DNA from: an uncultured Lachnospiraceae bacterium
Lineage (GTDB): Bacteria; Bacillota; Clostridia; Lachnospirales; Lachnospiraceae
DNA: 24,881 nucleotides
NCBI GenBank assembly: GCA_947628025.1
Contig: CANQYH010000008.1
Span: 1-24,881, forward strand
Reading direction: 5' to 3'
The notes under the pieces: model-generated
Database searches by the model: none
What the model was told of the DNA's origin: nothing
What the model saw: the letters and a program-made list of their open reading frames with translations, nothing else
Position numbers and translations under genes: made by a program
Part shown: one piece after another, positions 8,915-16,076 of the stretch
Layout: each line of letters begins with the position of its first letter
Position numbering within the stretch: position 1 is the first letter of the stretch

Positions 8915-9020
8915 GCGCCATGGAGAGGTATGCAGGCGGAGCGCGGAGAAGAACCCGGAATCTCCCGTCTGAAAACGGTAACGCCATGGAGAGGCGTTCG
9001 AACGGAGCGCGGAGAGAAGA
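8915..9020 (+). repeat. Two-copy degenerate direct repeat upstream of the HicB-like gene
   Basis: The core CGCCATGGAGAGG, followed after 8-9 bases by CGGAGCGCGGAGA, occurs at about 8915-8953 and again at about 8981-9020, a period of 66 bases. The second copy can form a 6-bp hairpin (8980-8985 with 8993-8998) and contains the palindrome CGTTCGAACG. The copies lie between the pyrophosphatase stop and the HicB-like start, in what I take to be non-coding DNA. They resemble a dispersed intergenic repeat unit rather than a protein repeat. Confidence 0.55.
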
Positions 9021-9058
9021 CCTGGGCAGAGGTCAAAGAGCGGAAGGAGAAAACGGCT

Positions 9059-9337
9059 ATGACATTTATTTATCCGGCGGTGCTGACGCCGCATGAACAA
9101 GACAAAGGATATCATGTATATTTCCCCGATCTGGAGGGCTGCGAGACGGACGGCCCGGACCTGGAAGACGCCCTGGAAAACGCCAGGGAAGCGGCCTACA
9201 ACTGGATCGCGGTGGAACTGGAGGAGGACGATGTGCTGATGCCGGAGGTATCCCACGCGGAGGACATCGCGCTCCCGGCGGGCGGCTTCATGCGCCAGAT
9301 CATGGTGACGGTGAAACTCCTGCCGGACAATGATTAG
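9059..9337 (+). CDS. HicB-like antitoxin-family protein without a HicA partner
   Basis: This 92-residue protein has the HicB N-terminal fold signature: a first strand (MTFIYPAVL), then YHVYFPDLEGCETDGPDLED and an ALENAREAAYNW helix, with a Pro-rich C-terminal part. In complete systems HicB neutralises the HicA mRNA interferase and represses its own operon. Here no short HicA-like gene is adjacent: the pyrophosphatase lies upstream and a flavin reductase downstream. There is also no separate DNA-binding domain. I chose ATG 9059 because AAGGAG (9044-9049) is 9 bases upstream. A longer reading frame open from 8930 would translate the intergenic repeat and lacks a good RBS. Orphan HicB-like proteins are common; the role here is unknown. 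Confidence 0.8.
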   Translation: MTFIYPAVLTPHEQDKGYHVYFPDLEGCETDGPDLEDALENAREAAYNWIAVELEEDDVLMPEVSHAEDIALPAGGFMRQIMVTVKLLPDND

Positions 9338-9356
9338 CGTTTGAAAGGAGAAAATG

Positions 9357-9935
9357 ATGGCGAAACAGAGTTGGAAACCCGGCAATCTTTTGTATCCGCT
9401 TCCGGTGGTCATGGCCAGCTGCCAGAGACCGGGGGAGAAGCCCAATATCATCACGCTGGCGTGGGCCGGGACGGTGTGCTCGAATCCGCCGATGGTGTCG
9501 GTATCGCTTCAGAAGACGCGCCATTCTTACGGTATCATCCGGGAGACGGGCGAATTTGTGATCAACCTGGTGACGAAAGACCTGACGTTCGCGGCGGACT
9601 ACTGCGGCGTCCGTTCCGGGCGCGACGTGGATAAATTCGCGGAGATGCACCTGACGCCGCTGCCGTCCCGGATCGTGGCGGCCCCGGGTATCGCGGAGAG
9701 CCCGGTGAACCTGGAATGCCGCGTGAAGCAGGTGATCGCGCTGGGCAGCCACGACATGTTTGTGGCGAAGATCGTGGGCGTGACCGTGGACGACGCTTAT
9801 ATGGACGAGGCCGGGAAATTCCATTTAAACAGCGCGGAGCTGACCGCGTATTCCCACGGCGCGTATTTCCGGCTGGGCGAGAAGCTGGGGAAATTCGGCT
9901 ATTCCGTGGAAAAGAAGCCCGCCGGGCGGCAGTAG
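9357..9935 (+). CDS. Flavin reductase family protein (FMN-binding split barrel)
   Basis: A cytoplasmic protein of about 192 residues. The family binds FMN and many members reduce free flavin with NAD(P)H; the actual substrate is not evident. Supporting segments are the N-terminal PLPVVMASCQRPGEKPNIIT, the central TLAWAGTVCSNPPMVSVSLQ and the GEFVINLVTKDLTFAADYCG stretch, typical of this fold. The length is usual for the family. ATG 9357 is preferred because AAGGAG (9345-9350) is 6 bases upstream; ATG 9354 would leave only 3. The gene follows the HicB-like gene by about 20 bases with no terminator, so the two are probably co-transcribed. Confidence 0.85.
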   Translation: MAKQSWKPGNLLYPLPVVMASCQRPGEKPNIITLAWAGTVCSNPPMVSVSLQKTRHSYGIIRETGEFVINLVTKDLTFAADYCGVRSGRDVDKFAEMHLTPLPSRIVAAPGIAESPVNLECRVKQVIALGSHDMFVAKIVGVTVDDAYMDEAGKFHLNSAELTAYSHGAYFRLGEKLGKFGYSVEKKPAGRQ

Positions 9936-9955
9936 TGCCGACCGGCCGCAAGAAC

Positions 9956-9991
9956 CACGAAAATCCTGTACTTTTCACGAAAAATCGTGTA
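9956..9991 (+). promoter_or_regulatory. Possible operator: tandem CACGAAAA-type sites before the sugar kinase
   Basis: CACGAAAATCCTGTA (9956-9970) is followed 20 bases on by the related CACGAAAAATCGTGTA (9976-9991). The second copy is itself an inverted repeat (CACGA and TCGTG around AAAA). The 20-base spacing is close to two helical turns. The TATGAT that follows at 9990-9995 could be a -10 box, so a repressor bound here would overlap the promoter. No regulator is identified. Confidence 0.4.
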
Positions 9992-10017
9992 TGATAAAAC
10001 ATATGGAGGTGGATAAG

Positions 10018-10971
10018 ATGAAGAAATTATTAGCGATCGGAGAGGCGCTCATCGACTTTATACCGGCGGAGTCCGGCAGAGACTTAAAGGATGTCAGTGC
10101 GTTCCAGCCCAAGGTGGGCGGCGCTCCGGCCAATGTGGTGGGGGCTTATGTGAAACTGGGCGGCAGCGGAGCGATGATCACGCAGCTGGGGGACGATCCG
10201 TTCGGCGATAAGATCGTCGAGGAACTGGCGGGCTGCGGCATCGACTGCAGCTATATCCGCAGGACGGCGGCCGCCAATACGTCGCTGGCGTTTGTAGCCC
10301 TGAAAGAGGATGGGAACCGGGAGTTTTCGTTCTACCGGAAGCCTGGCGCGGACATGTTGTTAGACCCGGAGGCGGTGGATGCGGCCTGGTTTGAGGATAT
10401 CTTCGCGCTGCATTTCTGCTCGGTGTCCCTGGGTGACTGGCCGATGAAAGCGGCGCACCGGAAAGCCATCGAGTCCGCGAAAGCGGCGGGGGCCCTGATC
10501 AGTTTCGACCCGAACCTGCGGCCCGCGCTCTGGGATGATCTCGAGGCGCTGCGGACGGTGGTGAAAGAATTTGCGCCCATGGCCCATATCCTGAAGATCT
10601 CCGACGAGGAGCTGGAGTTTATCACCGGCTGCACGGACATTAAGGACGCGCTGCCGCAGCTCATGACCGGGGACACAAAGATGGTGATCTATACGAAAGG
10701 CTCCGAGGGAGCGGAGTGTTACGTGGAGGGAGCGCGCGCGTTTGCGGCCGGCCAGAAAGTGAAAGCGGTGGATACGACCGGCGCGGGCGACGGTTTTATC
10801 GGCGCGTTTCTGTTCTGCCTGTCCAGGGACGGCGTGGGGGCTGCGGACCTGGCGGGACTTTCCGAAAAACAGATGGAAGAATATCTGGCCTATGCCAATC
10901 GCTTCTGTGGGATCAGCGTGACGAAAGCGGGAGCTATCGCTTCCTATCCGGGTCCTGAGGAGATGGCATAA
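10018..10971 (+). CDS. PfkB-family carbohydrate kinase, probably fructokinase
   Basis: A cytoplasmic ATP-dependent sugar kinase of 317 residues, the usual length for ribokinase/PfkB enzymes. The N-terminal signature (LAIGEALIDFIP), the GGAPANV sugar-binding loop and the C-terminal DTTGAGDGF motif, which carries the catalytic base Asp and the anion hole, are all intact. Closest resemblance by eye is to fructokinases, but 2-keto-3-deoxygluconate kinase or ribokinase specificity cannot be excluded. ATG 10018 has GGAGGTG (10005-10011) 6 bases upstream. A tandem-site operator candidate lies just before it. The gap to the sortase gene is only 26 bases with no terminator, so it may lead the sortase-gdpP-rplI-dnaB run; no transporter or sugar hydrolase is nearby. 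Confidence 0.88.
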   Translation: MKKLLAIGEALIDFIPAESGRDLKDVSAFQPKVGGAPANVVGAYVKLGGSGAMITQLGDDPFGDKIVEELAGCGIDCSYIRRTAAANTSLAFVALKEDGNREFSFYRKPGADMLLDPEAVDAAWFEDIFALHFCSVSLGDWPMKAAHRKAIESAKAAGALISFDPNLRPALWDDLEALRTVVKEFAPMAHILKISDEELEFITGCTDIKDALPQLMTGDTKMVIYTKGSEGAECYVEGARAFAAGQKVKAVDTTGAGDGFIGAFLFCLSRDGVGAADLAGLSEKQMEEYLAYANRFCGISVTKAGAIASYPGPEEMA

Positions 10972-10997
10972 TACCGGTCCGAAAGGATGTGGAGCAT

Positions 10998-11882
10998 ATG
11001 ATCAGGAGAAATATTTACAGGATCCTGTTTGCGTTGTCCTGTATCCTATTTGTGATTTCCCTGAGCGTTATCATTTCCAATATGCGCGTTTACCGGCAGG
11101 GAGACGAGGAGTACGGCCAGGTGGCCGCGGGAGCGGTCAGGGTCCGGCAGACGCAGACAGCCGCCGAAGAAGCCACAGGGACCGGGGAGACCACGGAGCC
11201 CGAGGAAACGGAGCCGGAAGAGACCGCGTGGTCGGCTTATTATGACGGGATCATGCTGGAGGCGCTGGACGACGAACCGCAGCCGGCGCTTCTGATCGAT
11301 TTTGACGAATTGAGCCGGCAGAACGCGGACGTGGTAGCGTGGATCGATTTTCCGGGCCAGAGCATCAGCTATCCGGTGGTGCAGGCGGGGAACAACGAGA
11401 CGTACCTGAACCTGACGTTTGCGGGGACCCGCAGTTCGCTCGGCTCGATCTTCCTGGATTACCGCAACGACGGGATCGCGTCGGACGGGAATACGATCAT
11501 TTACGGGCATAATATGCGCAACGGTTCCATGTTTGGGACCCTGAAAAAATACATGCAGCAGGACCATTATGAGGAATTCCCTTATTTTGACATTTATACG
11601 CCGGAGGGGACGTACCGCTGCAGGATCATTACCTGTGCGAAGATCTACGCGCAGCCGGAGTTTTACCGGATCGCATTTGAGGATGGGAACGACTGGGGGG
11701 AATATATCGCGATGTTTCGGGAAACGGAGAACTACGATACCTCGTTTAAGACCGTCGAGGCAGAAGGCAAAACCGCCGACGAAGTGCCGCGGCTGGTAGA
11801 ACTGTCTACGTGCACCGGTTCGGATCATAGCTACCGGTTCGCGGTTCTGGCCCAGGTATCCAGGTTTTATCCGGCAGAATAG
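10998..11882 (+). CDS. srtB: Class B sortase (membrane-anchored transpeptidase)
   Basis: Sortases cut a C-terminal sorting signal in exported proteins and join them to the cell wall. This protein of 294 residues has one N-terminal membrane anchor (about residues 8-28), a Glu/Thr-rich linker (about 50-75) and a catalytic domain with His171 (IIYGHNM), Cys272 (LSTCTGS) and Arg280 (SYRFAVL), the complete triad. The DYRN and NGSMFGTLKKY segments are typical of class B. ATG 10998 was chosen over GTG 10989, which would sit 1 base from AAAGGA. No protein with a recognisable sorting signal lies in this window, so the substrate is encoded elsewhere. The gene is 17 bases from gdpP and probably co-transcribed with it. 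Confidence 0.92.
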   Translation: MIRRNIYRILFALSCILFVISLSVIISNMRVYRQGDEEYGQVAAGAVRVRQTQTAAEEATGTGETTEPEETEPEETAWSAYYDGIMLEALDDEPQPALLIDFDELSRQNADVVAWIDFPGQSISYPVVQAGNNETYLNLTFAGTRSSLGSIFLDYRNDGIASDGNTIIYGHNMRNGSMFGTLKKYMQQDHYEEFPYFDIYTPEGTYRCRIITCAKIYAQPEFYRIAFEDGNDWGEYIAMFRETENYDTSFKTVEAEGKTADEVPRLVELSTCTGSDHSYRFAVLAQVSRFYPAE

Positions 11883-11899
11883 GCGCGAGGGGATTGGCG

Positions 11900-13963
11900 A
11901 TGAAAGGGAAAAAAAGTATAAAAAAACCGGGAACCATAAAAGGGCAGCTGTGGCTCTACATGCAGTGGCCGCTGTGTTTATCCGTGCTGGTGATACTGAT
12001 GAATGTGATCGTCTGCCTCATGGATATCGGCGCGGGCTTTGCCATGTGCGGATTTACGGCCCTGTATCTGATCCTGTCGGTCTTTCTGTTTGTGTTCGCC
12101 CGCGGCAAGCTCATGGCGGGGATCGTCGAGTTTTCCGCGGATTACGCCTGGATCCAGAAAAAACTGCTGGCGGATCTGGACGTGCCTTATGTGGTGACGG
12201 ATCAGACCGGGCGCTTCCTGTGGACCAACGACCGGTTCACGGCGCTGGAGAAAGAGACGCGGGCCAAGGGCGGCACGCTGATGGCCATGTTTCCGGAAGT
12301 GATGAGAGAGACGCTGTCGGGGCTGGAGGAAAAGGTCAGTCTCCACATTTCCCTGGGCGGGCGGCATTACCGGATGGATATCAAGCCGGTCCCGCTGGAC
12401 GGCGCCGATCCGGAGCAGATCCCGCAGGAGGCGAAAGACACCTCGGATCTGATCGCGGTATATTTATTTGACGAGACGGACCTGCTGGAGTATAAAAAGC
12501 AGATCGACGACCAGAAGATGGTGGCCGGGCTTCTTTACCTGGACAATTACGACGAAGCGCTGGAGAGCGTGGAGGAAGTACGCCGCTCTCTGCTGATGGC
12601 CCTGGTCGAGCGGCGCATCAACAAATACGTCGGCACATTGAACGGCATAGTGAAAAAGATGGAGAAAGACAAGTATCTTTTCGTCATCGAGAACCAGTAT
12701 GTGGATGAGCTGCGGGAACAGAGGTTTTCGATCCTGGAGGATGTAAAGGCGGTCAACATCGGCAATGAGATGGCCGTGACGCTGAGCATCGGCCTGGGAT
12801 TGGGCGGCGATACCTATGGACAAAATTATGAATACGCCCGCATGGCCATCGATATGGCGCTGGCTCGCGGCGGCGACCAGGCCGTGATCAAGGGCCCGAA
12901 AGGGATCGAGTATTTCGGCGGCAAATCCCAGCAGCAGGAGAAAACGACCCGCGTGAAAGCCCGCGTGAAAGCGCATGCGCTGCGTGAACTGATCGACGCG
13001 AAAGACCGGCTGATGATCATGGGCCACCGTCTCGGGGATGTGGATTCGTTCGGCGCGTCGGTGGGCATTTTCCGTATCGCGGCCGCTCTGGATAAAAAGG
13101 CCCATATCGTGATCAACGACATCACCTCTTCCGTGCGGCCCATGTACGAGCGGTTCTCCGCCGCGTCGGGGTATCCCGAGGACATGTTCCTGACCGACGA
13201 ACAGGCGGAGGAAATGATGGACGCCAATACGCTTCTGGTAGTCGTGGACGTGAACCGTCCCAGCATTACCGAGGCGCCGGAACTTTTGAAGAAAGCGAAG
13301 ACGACCGTAGTGCTGGATCACCACCGTCAGAGCGGCGAGATCATCGACGGGGCCGTGCTTTCCTATGTGGAGCCTTACGCGTCGTCTGCCTGCGAGATGG
13401 TGGCGGAGATCCTGCAGTACACGGCGGATAATATCAAGATGCGGCCCCAGGAGGCGGACGCCATGTATGCGGGCATCGTGATCGACACCAACTATTTTAA
13501 TAATCAGACCGGCGTCAGGACATTTGAGGCGGCGGCGTATCTGCGGCGCTGCGGCGCGGATGTCACCCGCGTGCGCAAACTGTTCCGCGAAGAGATGGTC
13601 AATTATAAGGCCAGGGCCCAGGCGGTGAGCCAGGCGGAAGTGTTTGAGGGAGTCTTTGCTATCAGCGAGTGTCCGTCGGAGGGGATCGAGAATCCGACGA
13701 TCGTGGCGGCCCAGGCGGCCAACGAGCTGCTGGGCATCAAGGGGATCAAGGCGGCCGTGGTCCTTTCCCTCTACAACGGGGTCATCTATCTGAGCGCCCG
13801 CTCCATCGACGAGGTGAACGTCCAGGTGATGATGGAGAAGCTGGGCGGCGGCGGCCACCGCGCCATGGCGGGCGCGCAGCTGAGGGATGTGACCATGGAA
13901 GAAGCGAAAGAGAAGCTGAGAGCGGTCATCCGGGAGACGATCGAGAACGGCGATGTGAAATAA
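11900..13963 (+). CDS. gdpP: Cyclic-di-AMP phosphodiesterase, GdpP type (membrane PAS, degenerate GGDEF, DHH-DHHA1)
   Basis: Degrades the second messenger c-di-AMP to pApA, affecting osmolyte transport and wall stress in Firmicutes. The protein has two N-terminal membrane helices (about residues 20-75), a PAS-like domain (about 90-190, LDVPYVVTDQTGRFLWTN), a degenerate GGDEF domain (about 210-340, no intact GGDEF motif), then the DHH domain with His376, Asp380 and Asp382 (GHRLGDVDS) and Asp473-His474-His475, and a C-terminal DHHA1 domain (GGGGHRAMAG). At 687 residues it is the normal length. ATG 11900 has GAGGGGA (11887-11893) 6 bases upstream; TTG 11894 is too close to it. It is followed by rplI and dnaB, the order seen widely in Firmicutes (yybT-rplI-dnaC in Bacillus). 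Confidence 0.94.
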   Translation: MKGKKSIKKPGTIKGQLWLYMQWPLCLSVLVILMNVIVCLMDIGAGFAMCGFTALYLILSVFLFVFARGKLMAGIVEFSADYAWIQKKLLADLDVPYVVTDQTGRFLWTNDRFTALEKETRAKGGTLMAMFPEVMRETLSGLEEKVSLHISLGGRHYRMDIKPVPLDGADPEQIPQEAKDTSDLIAVYLFDETDLLEYKKQIDDQKMVAGLLYLDNYDEALESVEEVRRSLLMALVERRINKYVGTLNGIVKKMEKDKYLFVIENQYVDELREQRFSILEDVKAVNIGNEMAVTLSIGLGLGGDTYGQNYEYARMAIDMALARGGDQAVIKGPKGIEYFGGKSQQQEKTTRVKARVKAHALRELIDAKDRLMIMGHRLGDVDSFGASVGIFRIAAALDKKAHIVINDITSSVRPMYERFSAASGYPEDMFLTDEQAEEMMDANTLLVVVDVNRPSITEAPELLKKAKTTVVLDHHRQSGEIIDGAVLSYVEPYASSACEMVAEILQYTADNIKMRPQEADAMYAGIVIDTNYFNNQTGVRTFEAAAYLRRCGADVTRVRKLFREEMVNYKARAQAVSQAEVFEGVFAISECPSEGIENPTIVAAQAANELLGIKGIKAAVVLSLYNGVIYLSARSIDEVNVQVMMEKLGGGGHRAMAGAQLRDVTMEEAKEKLRAVIRETIENGDVK

Positions 13964-13990
13964 CCAAACGGCAGCAGGAGGGATCATGCG

Positions 13991-14437
13991 ATGGAAGTAG
14001 TATTATTGGAAGATGTAAAGGCGTTAGGGAAAAAGGGCGATGTGGTAAAGGTCAGCGACGGTTATGCCCGCAATTTTATCCTGCCGAAGAAACTGGGCGT
14101 GGAAGCCACGGCGAAAAGCTTAAATGAACTGAAACTGCAGAAAGCCAACGCGGAGAAAGTCGCGGCGAAACAGTACGAGGAAGCGAAAGCGCTGGCGGAG
14201 AAACTGGCCGTGTCGCCGGTGACGCTGGCGATCAAAGCGGGAGAGAACGGCAAGGCGTTCGGCTCCGTGTCGGGCAAAGAGATCTCCAAAGCCGTGGCGG
14301 AGCAGCTGCATCTGGAACTGGATAAGAAAAAGATCGTGCTTCCGGAGCCGATCAAGGTCCTGGGCGTCCATGAGGTGGCGGTGAAGCTGCATAAGGACGT
14401 ATCCGCGAAGCTGACGGTCAAGGTAGTCGCGGAGTAG
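13991..14437 (+). CDS. rplI: 50S ribosomal protein L9
   Basis: L9 binds 23S rRNA at the base of the L1 stalk and supports translational fidelity. The 148-residue protein matches family length and order. The N-terminal RNA-binding domain (MEVVLLEDVKALGKKGDVV, then VSDGYARNFILPK) is followed by the long connecting helix rich in Ala/Lys/Glu (about 42-75). The C-terminal domain contains GKAFGSVSGKEI. AGGAGG lies 9 bases before ATG 13991. The gene is 27 bases downstream of gdpP and 147 bases before dnaB. Confidence 0.97.
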   Translation: MEVVLLEDVKALGKKGDVVKVSDGYARNFILPKKLGVEATAKSLNELKLQKANAEKVAAKQYEEAKALAEKLAVSPVTLAIKAGENGKAFGSVSGKEISKAVAEQLHLELDKKKIVLPEPIKVLGVHEVAVKLHKDVSAKLTVKVVAE

Positions 14438-14480
14438 CGCTCTGCGCGATCTGACGCGGAGACCGCGCTTAGAGTACGGA

Positions 14481-14529
14481 TCCGCAAAGCTTACGCGCAC
14501 CGAGCCGCCGGCCGCGGCCCGCGTGCGGA
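14481..14529 (+). repeat. GC-rich inverted repeats in the rplI-dnaB spacer
   Basis: TCCGCA (14481-14486) pairs with TGCGGA (14524-14529), while ACGCG and CGCAC near 14493-14500 can pair with CGCGT and GTGCG near 14520-14527. The pairings are alternatives rather than one nested stem. The spacer is very GC-rich and has no T run, so it is not a clear intrinsic terminator. It may attenuate or stabilise the transcript, or have no role. The following RBS AAAGGAG belongs to dnaB. Confidence 0.3.
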
Positions 14530-14584
14530 AAGGACGAGGCGGATCAGGCCGGATACGGACCGCGGAGAAAGGAGAACGGGTAAG

Positions 14585-15922
14585 ATGCCGATGGACGACG
14601 CGCTGATCAAACGGGTGCTTCCCCATAGCGCGGAAGCGGAACAGGCGGTGATCGGGTCCATGCTCATGGACCGGGACGCGATCGTCGCCGCCTCGGAGAT
14701 TGTGACTGCCGAGGATTTCTACCAGCGCCAGTACGGCGTCATGTTCGAGGCCATGGTAGAACTGTTTAACGAGGGCAAGCCGGTGGACCTGGTGACGATC
14801 CAGAACCGTCTGAAAGAAAAAGATGTGCCGCCGGAGGTCTACAGCCTCGATTTCGTCCGCGATATCATGGAACTGGTGTCCTTTTCCGTGAATGTCCGCG
14901 CTTCCGCCAACATTGTCCGCGAAAAAGCGCTCCTGCGGCGGCTGATCCGGATCAACGATGAGATTTCCAGCCAGTGCTATCTGGGAAAAGAGCGGACAGA
15001 CGATATATTGGCCGACACGGAAAAAAAGATCTTCGATCTGCTGCAGAGCCGGTCCTCCCGCGACCTGACGCCGATCCGCGAGGTGACGCTGAACGTGCTG
15101 GACAGGATCGAGGCCGCGTCCCGGACGAAAGACATCGTGACCGGCGTGGCGACGGGCTTTCTGGATCTGGATTACAGAACCGCGGGCCTGCAGCCGTCGG
15201 ATCTCGTGCTTCTGGCCGCCCGTCCGTCCATGGGCAAGACGGCGTTTATATTGAATATACTGGATTACGCGTCGGTGCGGCGGAACGTGCCCTGCATGGT
15301 ATTCAGCCTGGAGATGTCCAAGGAACAGCTGGTGCAGCGCATGATTTCCATGGAATCCGGCGTGGACGCCCAGAAGCTGCGTACCGGCAATCTTTCCGAC
15401 GCAGAGTGGGACGCGGTCGTGGAGGCCGTAGGGCTGATCGGCAGTTCCAGTATGGTGATCGACGATACGCCGGGCATCAGCGTGGCGGAGCTGCGTTCCA
15501 AGTGCCGGAAGATGAAGCTGGAACGGGGACTGGACATGGTATTTATCGACTATCTGCAGCTGATGAGCGGCAGCGGACGGGCCAGCGATAACCGGCAGCA
15601 GGAGATCTCCGAGATCTCCCGTTCCCTGAAAGCGCTGGCGCGCGAGATCAAAGCGCCGGTCGTGGCCTGTTCCCAGCTGAGCCGCGCCTGCGAGACGCGG
15701 CAGGATCACCGGCCCATGCTTTCGGACCTGCGCGAGTCGGGAGCCATCGAGCAGGACGCGGACGTGGTCATGTTTTTATACAGGGACGAGTACTATAATA
15801 AAGATTCTGAGGCGAAAGGCACGGCCGAGGTGATCATTGCGAAGCAGCGCAATGGCCCTATCGGCACCGTAAATCTTTTGTGGAAGCCGGAGACGACCCG
15901 GTTTGTCAATATGGCCCGGTAG
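14585..15922 (+). CDS. dnaB: Replicative DNA helicase DnaB
   Basis: The hexameric helicase that unwinds DNA ahead of the replication fork, acting 5' to 3'. The N-terminal primase-interacting domain (VLPHSAEAEQAVIGSMLMD) is followed by a RecA-like domain with Walker A Lys218 (RPSMGKTAF) and Walker B Asp322 (MVFIDYLQLM), then SQLSR and DLRESGAIEQDAD motifs. At 445 residues it has the normal length and there is no intein insertion. GAAAGGAGAA lies about 10 bases before the ATG. It closes the gdpP-rplI-dnaB run and is followed by a terminator. Confidence 0.97.
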   Translation: MPMDDALIKRVLPHSAEAEQAVIGSMLMDRDAIVAASEIVTAEDFYQRQYGVMFEAMVELFNEGKPVDLVTIQNRLKEKDVPPEVYSLDFVRDIMELVSFSVNVRASANIVREKALLRRLIRINDEISSQCYLGKERTDDILADTEKKIFDLLQSRSSRDLTPIREVTLNVLDRIEAASRTKDIVTGVATGFLDLDYRTAGLQPSDLVLLAARPSMGKTAFILNILDYASVRRNVPCMVFSLEMSKEQLVQRMISMESGVDAQKLRTGNLSDAEWDAVVEAVGLIGSSSMVIDDTPGISVAELRSKCRKMKLERGLDMVFIDYLQLMSGSGRASDNRQQEISEISRSLKALAREIKAPVVACSQLSRACETRQDHRPMLSDLRESGAIEQDADVVMFLYRDEYYNKDSEAKGTAEVIIAKQRNGPIGTVNLLWKPETTRFVNMAR

Positions 15923-15950
15923 CTTTGGATGCGCCGGTTCGGGAAGACTT

Positions 15951-16003
15951 CAGAGCGGTTGTAAAGTCAGTTGAGACTGATTTTGCGGCGGCTCTGTTTT
16001 TTT
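15951..16003 (+). terminator. Intrinsic terminator after dnaB
   Basis: CAGAGC (15951-15956) pairs with GCTCTG (15991-15996), with an inner TCAGT/ACTGA hairpin, and seven T follow (15997-16003). It ends the dnaB transcript. Part of the inner hairpin is also complementary to a segment just before the next gene. Confidence 0.75.
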
Positions 16004-16076
16004 GTCATAATATTCCGTCTCAACTCATATGATAGTAGCAGGGTACGAAATTATGACGCCTAAAGGAGAGGGTCGA

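Noticed and set aside
8930..9058. N-terminal extension of the HicB-like protein by 43 residues
   Set aside because: It would translate the intergenic direct repeat, has no RBS, and the HicB fold begins at the ATG at 9059, which has AAGGAG upstream.
7214..9454. A 746-codon open frame on the minus strand across the pyrophosphatase and HicB-like genes
   Set aside because: It lies antisense to strongly supported genes, is Arg/His/Leu-rich with no recognisable motif, and has no RBS. It is a shadow of GC-rich coding DNA.
9921..9945. Hairpin at the flavin reductase stop codon as an intrinsic terminator
   Set aside because: GCCGG/CCGGC with an inner GGC/GCC can fold, but there is no T run after it, so termination is not supported.
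12464..13987. A 507-codon open frame antisense to gdpP
   Set aside because: The composition is rich in His, Arg and Leu, which is typical of a shadow frame, and the plus strand carries all GdpP motifs.
14120..15709. A 529-codon open frame antisense to rplI and dnaB
   Set aside because: It spans two unrelated essential genes and the spacer between them and has no domain signature, so it is a shadow frame.
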